From: Reyranella sp.
GTDB lineage: Bacteria > Pseudomonadota > Alphaproteobacteria > Reyranellales > Reyranellaceae
Direction: 5' to 3'
DNA: 32,380 nt
NCBI GenBank assembly: GCA_019750135.1
Contig: JAIEOV010000154.1
Location: forward strand, 1 to 32,380
In this document: one piece after another, positions 15,050 to 23,738 of the stretch
How positions within the stretch are numbered: position 1 is the first letter of the stretch
Layout: every line of letters begins with the position of its first letter
Program-made: the position numbers and the translations under genes
The notes under the pieces: model-generated
What the model was told of the DNA's origin: nothing
The model's database searches: none
What the model saw: only the letters and a program-made list of their open reading frames with translations

Positions 15050-17038
15050 ATGACGAGCTTTGCAAGGACAGCGCAGGGCCTTGCGATCGCCACCCTGATC
15101 GCGGCAGTGCAACCAGTTGGGTCGGTCGAGGCGCAGACGGACGATAATCGCCGCAGCGGCGGTTCCTTCTATGCCGGCGCCCATGTCGGCTACATGTTCG
15201 GCACCGCCACGGCCACGCTCGCCGACCCGACGAGCATCACCTCGCAGAGCGCCACCAATCCCTACGGCGCGTTGTTCGGCGGCGTTCAGGGCGGCTGGGA
15301 ATATGTCTTCCCTTCGCGGTTGATGCTGGGCATCGAAGCCGATTTCTCGTTCCCCAACTACGAGGATGCCTCCAAGGTCCTGTCCTACCGGTCCACGCCG
15401 ACCGGCTATGTGAGCGAGGAATACGAGTGGCTGGCAACGCTGCGCGGGCGGGCCGGCTACGACATCGGCGCCTGGACGCCGTACGTTACGGGCGGCCTCG
15501 CCTGGATGAGCACGCGCTACTCGCGCATCGACCTCACGACCGGCAACGAGGACGCCAATCCCTCCCAAATCCGCGTCGGCTGGACGGCGGGCGCCGGCCT
15601 CGACTATCGGCTCGATTCGCGGTGGTCGGCGCGCGCCGAATACCTCTACACCAACTTCAACCTCTCCGGTTTCGTCTTCGGCTCGGCGCCCTCGCGCTAC
15701 GACAGCCAGTACAATTTGCACCGCGTCCGGTTCGGACTGAACTATCGCTTCGGTGAGGTCGAGGAGAAGAAGAGCAAGCAGGACGATCGCGGACCGCTCA
15801 GCTTCGAGGTCGGCGGCCAGACCGTGTTCGTCTACCAGGGCTACCCGCCGATCCGTGCCGCCTATGACGGTCCGCAAAGCCTGCCGTCGTCGGGCCAGAG
15901 CCGCGAGACCTGGGCGCTGTCGGGCTTCCTCGGCGTGAGGCTCTGGGAAGGCGGCGAGTTCTACTACAACCCCGAGACGCTTCAGGGTTACGGCGTGGCG
16001 CTGACCACGGGCGCCGCCGGCTTCCCCAACGGCGAGGCGCAGCGCGCTTACCCGTATCCTCGTTACAACACCTCGCGCCTGTACGTGCGCCAGACCTTCG
16101 GCCTGGGCGGCGAGCGCGAGAAGGTGGAAAGCGATCTCGGCCAGCTCGCCGGCGAGCGTGACATCTCGCGCATCACCGTCAATGCCGGCAAGTTCGCCGT
16201 GCAGGACTTCTTCGACAACAACAAGTACGCCAACGACCCGCGCGTCGATTTCCTCAACTGGTCGATCTGGTCGGCGGCGGCGTTCGACTATCCGGCCGAC
16301 AGCGTCGGCTTCACCTGGGGCGTTATCGCCGAGCTCAACCAGCCGAGCTGGGCGGTGCGCGGCGGCTACTTCCTGGTCGCCAACCAGCCCGACACCAACG
16401 TCTATGACCTCGCCCTGATCTCGCGCAACGGTTATGTCGGCGAGCTGGAGATGCGCTACCAGCCGTTCGACCAACCAGGCTCGACGCGGCTCGGCGTCTG
16501 GATGACCAGCGCCTTCGCCGGCTCCTACGCCGACGCCGTCGCGCTCGTCAATGCCACGCCCTCTCTCGATGCCACCACCGCCATCTCGATGACGCGGCAG
16601 ACCCGGACCAAGTACGGTCTCTATCTCAGCATGGACCAGCAGCTCAACGACGACATCGGCGCTTTTTTCCGCTTCTCCTGGAACGACGGCCGCAGCGAGA
16701 TCCTGGCCTTCACCGATATCGACGCCAGCGTTTCGGCCGGCGTTTCGATCAAGGGCACCTCCTGGAACCGGCCGGACGATACGATCGGGATCGGCGGCGC
16801 CATCAATTCGATCTCGTCCAGCCATGCCAACTACCTGGCGGTCGGCGGCCTCGGCCAGACGGTGGGTGACGGCGCTCTCACCTATGCCTCGGAGTTCGTC
16901 GCCGAGGCCTACTACTCGCTGAAGGTTGCCAAGGGCGTTTTCGTCACGGCCGACTACCAGTACCTGGGCAACCCTGCCTACAATGCGGTCCGCGGCCCGG
17001 CGCATTTCTTCAGCGGCCGGCTGATGGCCAAATTCTAG
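15050..17038 (+). CDS. Outer-membrane double-barrel protein: Omp25-like domain fused to OprB-type carbohydrate porin
   Basis: 662 residues with signal peptide (cleavage near VEAQ). Residues about 35-230 look like a small OmpA/Omp25-type beta-barrel (GSFYAGAHVGYMFG, GGVQGGWEY, LRGRAGYD, YVTGGLAW, YRFGEVEEKK at its end). A charged linker EEKKSKQDD follows, and then a second barrel with OprB features: NPETLQGYGVA, TVNAGKFAVQDFFDNN, FLNWSIWSAAAFDYPADS, and a terminal YQYLG...RLMAKF ending in Phe as outer-membrane barrels do. It probably forms a sugar or small-solute pore. ATG 15050 (GAGGTG 7-8 bases upstream) is preferred over GTG 15041. The hdac-like gene follows after 12 bases and may share the transcript. 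Confidence 0.82.
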   Translation: MTSFARTAQGLAIATLIAAVQPVGSVEAQTDDNRRSGGSFYAGAHVGYMFGTATATLADPTSITSQSATNPYGALFGGVQGGWEYVFPSRLMLGIEADFSFPNYEDASKVLSYRSTPTGYVSEEYEWLATLRGRAGYDIGAWTPYVTGGLAWMSTRYSRIDLTTGNEDANPSQIRVGWTAGAGLDYRLDSRWSARAEYLYTNFNLSGFVFGSAPSRYDSQYNLHRVRFGLNYRFGEVEEKKSKQDDRGPLSFEVGGQTVFVYQGYPPIRAAYDGPQSLPSSGQSRETWALSGFLGVRLWEGGEFYYNPETLQGYGVALTTGAAGFPNGEAQRAYPYPRYNTSRLYVRQTFGLGGEREKVESDLGQLAGERDISRITVNAGKFAVQDFFDNNKYANDPRVDFLNWSIWSAAAFDYPADSVGFTWGVIAELNQPSWAVRGGYFLVANQPDTNVYDLALISRNGYVGELEMRYQPFDQPGSTRLGVWMTSAFAGSYADAVALVNATPSLDATTAISMTRQTRTKYGLYLSMDQQLNDDIGAFFRFSWNDGRSEILAFTDIDASVSAGVSIKGTSWNRPDDTIGIGGAINSISSSHANYLAVGGLGQTVGDGALTYASEFVAEAYYSLKVAKGVFVTADYQYLGNPAYNAVRGPAHFFSGRLMAKF

Positions 17039-17050
17039 AGGCGCCCGTTC

Positions 17051-17983
17051 ATGACGACTCTCCTGGTCAGCCATCCGTCCTTTCTCGAGCACGATACCGG
17101 CCCCTATCATCCCGAGCGTCCCGACCGATTGCGCGCCGTCCTGGCGGCGCTGGACGATCCCGCCTTCGCCGACCTGGCGCGCGTGCCGGCCCCGCTCGCT
17201 TCGCTCGAGGAGCTGACGCGGGTGCATCCGCAGGACTATGTCGAGGCCATCCTCGGCGTGCGGCCCGGTCCCGGCGAGCACGTCCATATCGACGGCGATA
17301 CGGTCATGAGCCAGGGCAGCGCCGAAGCCGTGCAGCGCGCGGCCGGTGCGGCCGTGACCTGTGTCGACGCCGTGATGCAGGGCCAGGTGCGCACGGCCTT
17401 CGCCGCCGTGCGGCCGCCCGGCCATCACGCCTCGCCCGCCATCCCCGGCGGCTTCTGCCTGTTCAACAACGTCGCGGTGGCGGCTCGCCATGCCCAGGCG
17501 CGCTACGGCATCGAGCGCGTCGCCATTCTCGACTTCGACGTCCATCACGGCCAGGGCACGCAGGCCGTGGTCGAGCCCGACCCCAGCCTCTTCTACGCCT
17601 CGACGCACCAGTCGCCGCTCTATCCCGGCACCGGCTCGCCGCGCGAGCATGGCGTGGCCAACAACGTGATCAACGTGCCCCTGCCGGCCGGCGCGGGCAG
17701 CGAGGAGTTCCGCGCCGCCTGGGCCGAGCGCATCCTGCTCCCGCTGAACGCCTTCGCGCCGGAGCTGGTCATCATCTCGGCGGGCTTCGACGCCCATGCC
17801 GCCGATCCGCTGGCCCAGCTCGAGGTGGAGACGGAGGATTTCATCTGGCTGACCGAGGAGTTCCTCGCCATCGCCGACCGCCACAGCAAAGGCCGCGTCG
17901 TCTCCGTCCTCGAAGGCGGCTACGACCTCGATGCCCTGGCGGAGACGGTCTCCACGCACGTGCAGACGTTGATGCAGGAGTAG
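17051..17983 (+). CDS. Histone deacetylase-like amidohydrolase (AcuC/HDAC superfamily)
   Basis: Zinc-dependent deacetylase of the class II HDAC-like bacterial group; cytosolic. Natural substrates in bacteria may be acetylpolyamines, acyl-lysines or other acylamides. 310 residues. Catalytic histidines lie in RPPGHH (121-126), zinc ligands in DFDVHHG (D163, H165) and GFDAH (D247), and GGFCLFNNVAVA and EGGYDL complete the family motifs. ATG 17051 follows the porin stop by 12 bases. Convergent with the cyclase gene, whose open frame runs 143 bases into this gene's 3' end on the other strand. Confidence 0.92.
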   Translation: MTTLLVSHPSFLEHDTGPYHPERPDRLRAVLAALDDPAFADLARVPAPLASLEELTRVHPQDYVEAILGVRPGPGEHVHIDGDTVMSQGSAEAVQRAAGAAVTCVDAVMQGQVRTAFAAVRPPGHHASPAIPGGFCLFNNVAVAARHAQARYGIERVAILDFDVHHGQGTQAVVEPDPSLFYASTHQSPLYPGTGSPREHGVANNVINVPLPAGAGSEEFRAAWAERILLPLNAFAPELVIISAGFDAHAADPLAQLEVETEDFIWLTEEFLAIADRHSKGRVVSVLEGGYDLDALAETVSTHVQTLMQE

Positions 17984-20138
17984 TCGCGCTGGGGGCGCGC
18001 CACTCCAGTGGCGCGTCATGTCTTCCGGACCGCGCGCTTCCAGCGCGCTCATGAGCTTGAGCGCGCTGGAAGCGCGCGCAGCGCTCGATGAACACCCGGC
18101 TGGGTCCGTCGCCGGGCCGCAGCGCCGCCACGGCGCTGAATCCCACGATGGCCGCCTCGAAGCGGCCCTCGACATAGGCGGTGCGCCCGGCCTGCCAATG
18201 CGCCAGGAGCTCGGCATGCGCCGCAGCAGTCGCAATCTCGCCCAGCGGCTCGTGGATGTCGTGCACCTCCGTCGTGCCCGCCGCCACGATGCAGTCGATG
18301 TGGCGCCATACGAAGCGGTCGGCGGTGGCGCCGGCCACCTCGCCGCTGGCCAGAAGTTCCGTTCCGTAGATCTTGTTCAGCGCTTCCAGCCGCGACGCCT
18401 GGTTCGCCACGGCGCCGACCAGCGTGTAGTTGATGCGCTCGCGGGCGCCGACATTGCCGACCACCGCCGGACCGGTATGCAACCCGAAACGCGTGCGGAA
18501 ACCGGGCCGCCCGCGCTGCCGCCACTTCTCGGACAGCTGGCGGCCGGCCTCGGCGGCCTGCAGCGCCGCCCGGCAGGCATTGGCGATGTGGTCGGGATCG
18601 GGTTCGGGGGCGTTCCAGAAGGCCATGATGCTGTCGCCGATGTACTTGTCGATCATGCCCTTGTTGGCCGATATGGCCGCACCCAGCACCTCGAAGTAGC
18701 GCGACAACCGGTTGGTCAGGAGCTCAGGTTCCATGGTCTCGCTCAGGCGCGAGAAGCCCTCGATGTCGGTGAACATCACCGTGACCTCGCGGCGCGTGCC
18801 GCCGACGCCGGCGCTCTCCGGCGAACGCATGATCTGGTGCACCAGGTCCTTCGACACGTAGCGGCCGAACACCTCCAGGCCCTCGCGCATGCGCTCGACC
18901 GAGTCCGACAGGCGGACGATCTCGGTGATGCGGCTTCGCACCGGTTCGCGATCCGAGAAGTCGAGGTCGCGGATCCGCTCGGTCTTGGCGGCAATGAGCG
19001 CGATCGACCGCGACAGCAGCAAAGACGCGACCAGCGCGCCCAGGATGGCGAAGCCGATGGCCACGGCCGCCGCCAGCGCCGCACGCTGCAGCAGGACGCG
19101 CGAATCGGCGGCCAGTTCGACGATGGGCACGGCCGTGGCCACAATGAATCGCTGGCCGAGCGTCTCCGGCAGGCGATGCACGATCACGCGGTAGACGTGG
19201 TCGGCAACGCGCAGTTCGCGGTCGATGCGGCGATCCTCGACGACTGCCTCGCGGACCACGCTCTTCAGCGTGGCGCGCACCTCGCCATCGCCGGCCAGGC
19301 AGCCTTCGACGATCGCCACGCAGCCCTCGGACTCGACGGCGATCGCGCCGGCGCCGTGGCCGATCATGATGACGGCGTTCCGCGTTATCTTGTACGCCGT
19401 GATGAGCTGCGACAGCGTGTCGAGCGTGAAGTCGAAGCCGATCACGCCGCCACCGCCGCGCAGCGGCATGCCGGCCGAGATGCCCGCCTGCTGCGACCAG
19501 GCGAAGCGATAGGGTTCGGTGAGGATGGCCGCGCGCGCCTTGTCGGACTCGACATACCAGGGGCGCGTCCGGGGGTCGTACTCGGTCGCCTGCACGCGTT
19601 CGCCGGCGCGCGTTCCATCCGGGGCCTGCCGCCACGACACCTCGTGCCGCGCCGCGCCCTCGCCGTCGACGACCCGCATGACGATCGTGTCGCGGTTCGT
19701 GATGCCGAAATCGCTCCGCTCGGTCGGCGAGAAGGCGTCGGGCCGCCCGGCGTAGATGAATCGGCCATCGGCATATCCCACGAAGGCGGCGGCCACCGAG
19801 GGATGCCGGGCCAGCAAGGCCACCAGCTGCCGGCGGCGCTCGTCGTCGGCCGCCGGCCCCTCGTGGGCGGCGAAGCTCGGCGATTCGGCGAGCGTCAGGC
19901 CGACATAGATCACGGTGCGCAGGCCGTCGGTCAGGAAGCGTTCGACGGCCTTCTCCAGCACCGTCACGCGTTCGTCGCCGCTGCGCTGTTCCAGCGAGCT
20001 TACGGACCGCCAGCCCAGCCAGAACAGCGCCGCGCTGAGCGGCGCCAGGACCAGGATCATCAGCGTCAGGATGGTGACGCTGAAAGGCATGGATCGCCGC
20101 GACTGGTTCATGTCGCCCGATGTTTCGCTGCGCGCCAT
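17841..20138 (-). CDS. Membrane class III adenylate/guanylate cyclase with Cache sensor and HAMP; altered C-terminus
   Basis: Order: TM helix (about 18-42), periplasmic Cache-type sensor (45-335, with RTRPWY at 191-196), TM helix (353-376), HAMP (376-430), cyclase catalytic domain (450-620). Metal Asp residues are D458 (MFTDIEGF) and D502 (KYIGDSIMAFW); K498, N579 and R583 (VANQASRLE) are in place, so it looks active. The open frame goes on past residue 686 through a 21-bp palindrome (residues 687-703) and then antisense to the hdac-like gene, ending in Arg/Gly-rich sequence unlike a protein. The native end was probably near 18080. ATG 20138 chosen; ATG 20111 or 20090 are possible. Confidence 0.88.
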   Translation of the reverse strand: MARSETSGDMNQSRRSMPFSVTILTLMILVLAPLSAALFWLGWRSVSSLEQRSGDERVTVLEKAVERFLTDGLRTVIYVGLTLAESPSFAAHEGPAADDERRRQLVALLARHPSVAAAFVGYADGRFIYAGRPDAFSPTERSDFGITNRDTIVMRVVDGEGAARHEVSWRQAPDGTRAGERVQATEYDPRTRPWYVESDKARAAILTEPYRFAWSQQAGISAGMPLRGGGGVIGFDFTLDTLSQLITAYKITRNAVIMIGHGAGAIAVESEGCVAIVEGCLAGDGEVRATLKSVVREAVVEDRRIDRELRVADHVYRVIVHRLPETLGQRFIVATAVPIVELAADSRVLLQRAALAAAVAIGFAILGALVASLLLSRSIALIAAKTERIRDLDFSDREPVRSRITEIVRLSDSVERMREGLEVFGRYVSKDLVHQIMRSPESAGVGGTRREVTVMFTDIEGFSRLSETMEPELLTNRLSRYFEVLGAAISANKGMIDKYIGDSIMAFWNAPEPDPDHIANACRAALQAAEAGRQLSEKWRQRGRPGFRTRFGLHTGPAVVGNVGARERINYTLVGAVANQASRLEALNKIYGTELLASGEVAGATADRFVWRHIDCIVAAGTTEVHDIHEPLGEIATAAAHAELLAHWQAGRTAYVEGRFEAAIVGFSAVAALRPGDGPSRVFIERCARFQRAQAHERAGSARSGRHDAPLEWRAPSATTPASTSARAWRPSPPGHRGRSRLRGRRRRGLCCGGRRWRGTPRSAR
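17999..18015. repeat. Short palindrome (8-bp stem) beside the large palindrome
   Basis: The palindromic segment CGCGCCAC-TCCA-GTGGCGCG occupies about 17997-18015, only 15 bases from the 18031-18078 palindrome and between two convergent genes. The half CTCCAGTGGCGCG (18003-18015) recurs inverted at 32308-32320. It may be part of the same repeat element or serve as a bidirectional 3'-end hairpin. Confidence 0.5.
18031..18078. repeat. Perfect 21-bp inverted repeat with 6-base loop (REP/MITE-like palindrome)
   Basis: The arms 18031-18051 and 18058-18078 are exact reverse complements, with TGAGCT between. The core is GCGCGCTTCCAGCGCGC. It is embedded in the 3' end of the cyclase frame, where homologues normally continue with their own C-terminal tail, so it looks like an inserted repetitive palindrome. 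No second full copy occurs in this window. Confidence 0.85.
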
Positions 20139-20202
20139 CGGCCGCCTAACAGACGTCGGCGCTGCATGCCGGCTTTACCTCACTGAGGGCCTACACCGCG
20201 GC

Positions 20203-20568
20203 CTAAGACTTGACGGCCGACCATTTGCAGCCCTGGTCGCGGCTGGTGACCTCGAGCGACTTGGGGGTCGAATGGATGTCGGCGACGATGTTGAGGTGGA
20301 GCCCTCCGAGGCTGTAGTCGCCGTGATAGACGCCGTCGCGCCCGAGCTTGAGCTTGACGTTGATACCGCCCGACGACTTGATCTGGGCCTGGCCGTCGGC
20401 GAGCAGGAACGTTTGCTCGCGGGTGAAGGACGGATCGGCGGCGATGCAGCCCTGTATGTTGTTGGGCGCGGCTTTCAGCCAGAACTTGACCTCGGCGTTC
20501 TGCGCCCCGGCCACAAAGGGCAGCGCCAGCACTGTGGCGAAAGCGGCAAGTCCCGTCCTGATCGTCAT
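20203..20568 (-). CDS. Small secreted protein of unknown function
   Basis: 121 residues with signal peptide MTIRTGLAAFATVLALPFVA cleaved near AGAQ; probably periplasmic. The mature part is about 100 residues with two cysteines (IQGCIAADP and DQGCKWSAV) that could pair. The sequence is beta-rich (QAQIKSSGGINVKLKLGRDG, YHGDYSLGGLHLNIVADI). Family not recognised. The second ATG (20568) is preferred because GGAG lies 7-8 bases before it and touches the first ATG (20574). It sits 64 bases downstream of the cyclase start on the same strand, so it precedes the cyclase in transcription order. Confidence 0.75.
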   Translation of the reverse strand: MTIRTGLAAFATVLALPFVAGAQNAEVKFWLKAAPNNIQGCIAADPSFTREQTFLLADGQAQIKSSGGINVKLKLGRDGVYHGDYSLGGLHLNIVADIHSTPKSLEVTSRDQGCKWSAVKS

Positions 20569-20811
20569 CTTCATTCTCCGTTTGCCCCGCCACCCGGACA
20601 CTACATCGCCGGCAGGGCCGCGTCAGCCCGCCCTCGCGACGGAAGCCGCCGCGGCGCGACATGCCCCAGGCCTTCCCGAAGGCGACGGCGCGTTCGGGAC
20701 CGGTAAACGAAAGACAGCGGATCGTCGGCATGGATGCCGCCTCGGCTCCCGGGCTATGGTGGGTGCCAAAGGCAACCGGAGGCAACCGCCCTTGTTCTCG
20801 CCCTCGTCCGC

Positions 20812-21999
20812 ATGAGCTACGATGCGCCCTTCGCCGGGCTCAAGGTGATCGATCTCAGCCAGGGCATCGCCGGCCCCTACTGCGCCATGCTGCTGGCCCA
20901 GCACGGCGCCCAGGTGATCAAGGTCGAGAGCATCGGCGAGGGCGACTGGGCGCGGGCGCTGGGGGTGCGCTACCGGAACCACACGGCGTTCTCCATCATC
21001 GGCAACCTCGGCAAGCGCAGCATTGCCGTCGACCTGAAGAGCGAGGCCGGCAAGCAGGTCGTGTGGCGCCTGCTCAACGGCGCCGACGTCTTCCTCGAAG
21101 GTTTTAGGCCCGGCGTCATCCGCCGTCTCGGCTTCGACTACGCGTCCGTTTCCGCCCGCGTGCCCCGGATCCTCTATCTGTCGATCTCGGGCTTCGGCCA
21201 GACCGGGCCGCTGGCCGAGCGGCCGGCGATGGACCCCGTGCTGCAGGCCTATACCGGTCTGATGGCCGAGAACCGCGGCGAGGACGGCATCCCGCACCGC
21301 GTGCCGGTGATCGTGGTCGACATGTCGACGGCGCTTTACGCCTACCAGGCACTGGCAGCGGCGCTCTACGCCCGCCGCGACGAGGCGCGTGGCCGCTACA
21401 TCGACGTCAGCCTGATGCAGGCCGCCACCGCGCTGCAATCGATCCGGCTGATGGCCTGCCACCTCGAGGGCGGCACCATGAAGCCGGGCGGCGTGCCGGG
21501 CGGCGTCTTCCAGACGGCCGACGGCTGGATGTCGATGGTGGCCATCAACGACCGCGACTGGAAGAGCCTGTGCGCCGCCTTGGACATGCCGGCGCTGGCC
21601 GCCGACCCGCGCTTCGCCGATCCCGCCTCGCGTCTGGCCAACGACGCCGCCCTCTACGCCATCGTGCGGCCGGCGATCGCGGCACGGCCGTGCGCCGACT
21701 GGAGCCGCCGCCTGACCGACGCCCGCATCATGCACGAGCGGCTGAACAGCTACGCCGAGTTCCTCGACCAGCCGCAGGTGCGCGAGACCGGCCTGGTCCA
21801 CTGGCTTGCCCAGGCGGGCGTGCCAAAGCCGGTGCCGGTGCCGGCCCTGCCCGGCATGCTGCCACCGGCCCCCGGCACCCAACGCGCCGAGGCGCCGGTG
21901 CCCGGCCAGCACAGCCAGGCCATCCTGGCCGAGCACGGCTTCACCTCAGCGGAAATCGCCGGCCTGATCGCCCAGGGCGCTGTCGCCGTCGCGGAGTGA
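20812..21999 (+). CDS. CaiB/BaiF (class III) CoA-transferase
   Basis: Transfers CoA between acyl-CoA and a free acid; cytosolic. 395 residues, the usual size. It begins APFAGLKVIDLSQGIAGPYC, and the nucleophilic aspartate is D170 in VIVVDMSTALYAYQA. Other family blocks are VDLKSEAGKQV, FLEGFRPGVIRRLGFDY and LYLSISGFGQTGP. The C-terminal G-x-H-S/T-type motif PVPGQHSQAILAEHGFT is typical of the family. The ATG at 20812 has no good RBS. It precedes a PRISE reductase by 5 bases and a TRAP transporter, so it probably activates the imported acid. Exact substrate unknown. Confidence 0.9.
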   Translation: MSYDAPFAGLKVIDLSQGIAGPYCAMLLAQHGAQVIKVESIGEGDWARALGVRYRNHTAFSIIGNLGKRSIAVDLKSEAGKQVVWRLLNGADVFLEGFRPGVIRRLGFDYASVSARVPRILYLSISGFGQTGPLAERPAMDPVLQAYTGLMAENRGEDGIPHRVPVIVVDMSTALYAYQALAAALYARRDEARGRYIDVSLMQAATALQSIRLMACHLEGGTMKPGGVPGGVFQTADGWMSMVAINDRDWKSLCAALDMPALAADPRFADPASRLANDAALYAIVRPAIAARPCADWSRRLTDARIMHERLNSYAEFLDQPQVRETGLVHWLAQAGVPKPVPVPALPGMLPPAPGTQRAEAPVPGQHSQAILAEHGFTSAEIAGLIAQGAVAVAE

Positions 22000-22004
22000 A
22001 AGAC

Positions 22005-23066
22005 ATGCAGAAGAAAGCCGTCGTGGTCGGCGCCCTGGGCGTGATCGGCCGCTACATCGTCGAGAAGCTGGTGGCCGAAGGCGACTGGCAGGTGGTCGGC
22101 CTGTCACGCCGGCCCGAGAAGAACAGCCCGCGCTACACCCACGTCTCGGTCGACCTGCTCAACACTCGGGATGTCGCGAAGAAGCTGAAGGGCCTCAGCG
22201 ACGTCACCCACGTCTTCTACGCCGCCTTCCAGGCCAGCCCCGGCAACGCCGCAGGCTACGCCAGCAACATCGCGCCCAACCGCGACATGCTGGCCAATGC
22301 CGTCACCGCCGTCGACCGTGCAGGAAAATCCCTGCAACGGGTCGTGCTGGTGACCGGCACCAAGTACTACGGCACGCATCTCGGGCCGATGAAAACGCCG
22401 ATGCGCGAGACCGACCCGCGCCACATGCCACCCAACTACTACTTCGACCAGATCGACTGGCTCACGGCCTATCAACACGGCAAGAAGTGGAGCTGGGCGG
22501 AGCTGCGACCGCAAACGCTGTGCGGCTTCGCGCCGGGCACCGCCATGAGCATCCTGCCGGCAATCGCCGTCTATGCCGCGATCAGCAAGGAACTCGGCCT
22601 GCCGCTGCGCTTCCCCGGCAAGCCGGGGGCCTGGAGCACGATCTACCAGGTGACCGAATCGGCGCATTTCGCCAGCGCCTGCCTGTGGGCGGCGACCGAG
22701 CCGCGGGCCGCCAACCAGGCCTACAACATCACCAACGGCGACTACTTCCGCTGGCGCAACGTGTGGCCGCGGATCGCCGCGGTGTTCGGCATGAAGCCGG
22801 GCGACGTGCAGACCATCAGCCTGACACAACACATGGCCGACAAGGCCGACCTGTGGGCGGCGATGACCAGAAAGTACGGCCTGCGCCGTTTCGATTTCGA
22901 CCAGCTCGTCGCCTGGCCGTTCGCCGACTACGTGTTCGGCTCGGACTGGGACGTCATGTCGGACGTCACCAAGTCGCGGCTGCACGGCTTCCACGACGTG
23001 GTCGACAGCGAAGCGATGTTCGAGAGGATGTTGAAGCGCTTCCGCCGCGAAAAGATCGTGCCTTGA
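22005..23066 (+). CDS. PRISE-type short-chain dehydrogenase/reductase (enone 5-beta-reductase/iridoid synthase-like)
   Basis: 353 residues. NAD(P)-binding VVGALGVIGRYIVEKL (GxxGxxG at 9-15) followed by SRRPE (NADPH-type Arg). The PRISE signature replaces the normal SDR triad: K120 in TGTKYYGTHLGP and a Tyr in PPNYYFDQIDWL (Y145/Y146) match the Lys and Tyr that reduce activated C=C bonds in progesterone 5-beta-reductase and iridoid synthase. So reduction of an enone or enal-like substrate is inferred. It lies between the CoA-transferase (5-base gap) and the TRAP small permease (57-base gap), suggesting reduction of an imported unsaturated ketone or acid. Confidence 0.85.
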   Translation: MQKKAVVVGALGVIGRYIVEKLVAEGDWQVVGLSRRPEKNSPRYTHVSVDLLNTRDVAKKLKGLSDVTHVFYAAFQASPGNAAGYASNIAPNRDMLANAVTAVDRAGKSLQRVVLVTGTKYYGTHLGPMKTPMRETDPRHMPPNYYFDQIDWLTAYQHGKKWSWAELRPQTLCGFAPGTAMSILPAIAVYAAISKELGLPLRFPGKPGAWSTIYQVTESAHFASACLWAATEPRAANQAYNITNGDYFRWRNVWPRIAAVFGMKPGDVQTISLTQHMADKADLWAAMTRKYGLRRFDFDQLVAWPFADYVFGSDWDVMSDVTKSRLHGFHDVVDSEAMFERMLKRFRREKIVP

Positions 23067-23123
23067 GGCGGCCGGGCGGCCTATGGTGCGCGCCAGCGTC
23101 GGTGAATTTGGGGATTTGACCGT

Positions 23124-23738
23124 ATGCAGAAAAGTGGCCTCACCCGCCTCCTGCCCTCCGAGGCGTGGCCGCAGCGCGTGTCGCGCCTGCTGGCCTGGCT
23201 GGCCGGCGCCATCGTCCTGGTGGGTTGCAGCGGCCTGATCACCATAGACGTTATTACCCGCTTCCTGTTCAGGCGCGGCATGGTCGAGAGCTTCGAGATC
23301 TCGGGCTATGCCCTGGCCGCCTGCATCGGGCTGGGGCTCGCCTTCGCCACCACCTCCAAGGCCCATGTCCGCGTCGACATCCTGCTCGACGCCTTCCCGC
23401 GGCCGGTGCGCGTGGCCTGCGACCTGCTGGCCTCGATCTCGCTCGCGCTGGTCGCGCTGGCGCTTGCCTGGTTCTGCTGGAAGACGCTCGCCCAGTCGGT
23501 GAGCATGAACGCCAAGTCGGTGTCGACGCTGCAGATGCCGATGGCGCTGCCGCAGGCGATCTGGTGGATCGGCATCTTCTGGTTCGCCTGCGTGGCCGTG
23601 CTGATGCCCCTCCAGGCGGCGCTGCGCCTGCTCGCCCGCGACGCGGCGGGCTTCGACGCCCTGATCGGCAGCCTGCGCGTGAGCGAGGAGATGGCGCAGG
23701 CCGGCGTCGAGCAGCCGACGGACGCCACCAAGCCATGA
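23124..23738 (+). CDS. TRAP transporter small permease (DctQ family)
   Basis: 204-residue inner-membrane protein with four hydrophobic segments (about 24-48, 61-80, 99-118, 147-168). The motif DVITRFLFRRGMVESFEISGYALA and the HVRVDIL block are DctQ signatures. It pairs with the large permease to import an organic acid or related solute with a periplasmic binding protein. The stop overlaps the large permease ATG by 4 bases. RBS GGGGA about 9 bases before the ATG. Confidence 0.93.
   Translation: MQKSGLTRLLPSEAWPQRVSRLLAWLAGAIVLVGCSGLITIDVITRFLFRRGMVESFEISGYALAACIGLGLAFATTSKAHVRVDILLDAFPRPVRVACDLLASISLALVALALAWFCWKTLAQSVSMNAKSVSTLQMPMALPQAIWWIGIFWFACVAVLMPLQAALRLLARDAAGFDALIGSLRVSEEMAQAGVEQPTDATKP

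Noticed and set aside
17841..18030. Taking the Arg/Gly-rich tail of the cyclase as a real C-terminal domain
   Set aside because: It begins in a palindrome and is entirely antisense to another gene; better explained as read-through after loss of the native stop.
14975..18235. A minus-strand open frame of more than 1000 codons upstream of, and in frame with, the small secreted protein gene
   Set aside because: It is antisense to the porin and HDAC-like genes, has low-complexity His/Arg/Gly-rich composition and no family resemblance. Long antisense frames are common in GC-rich codon-biased DNA.
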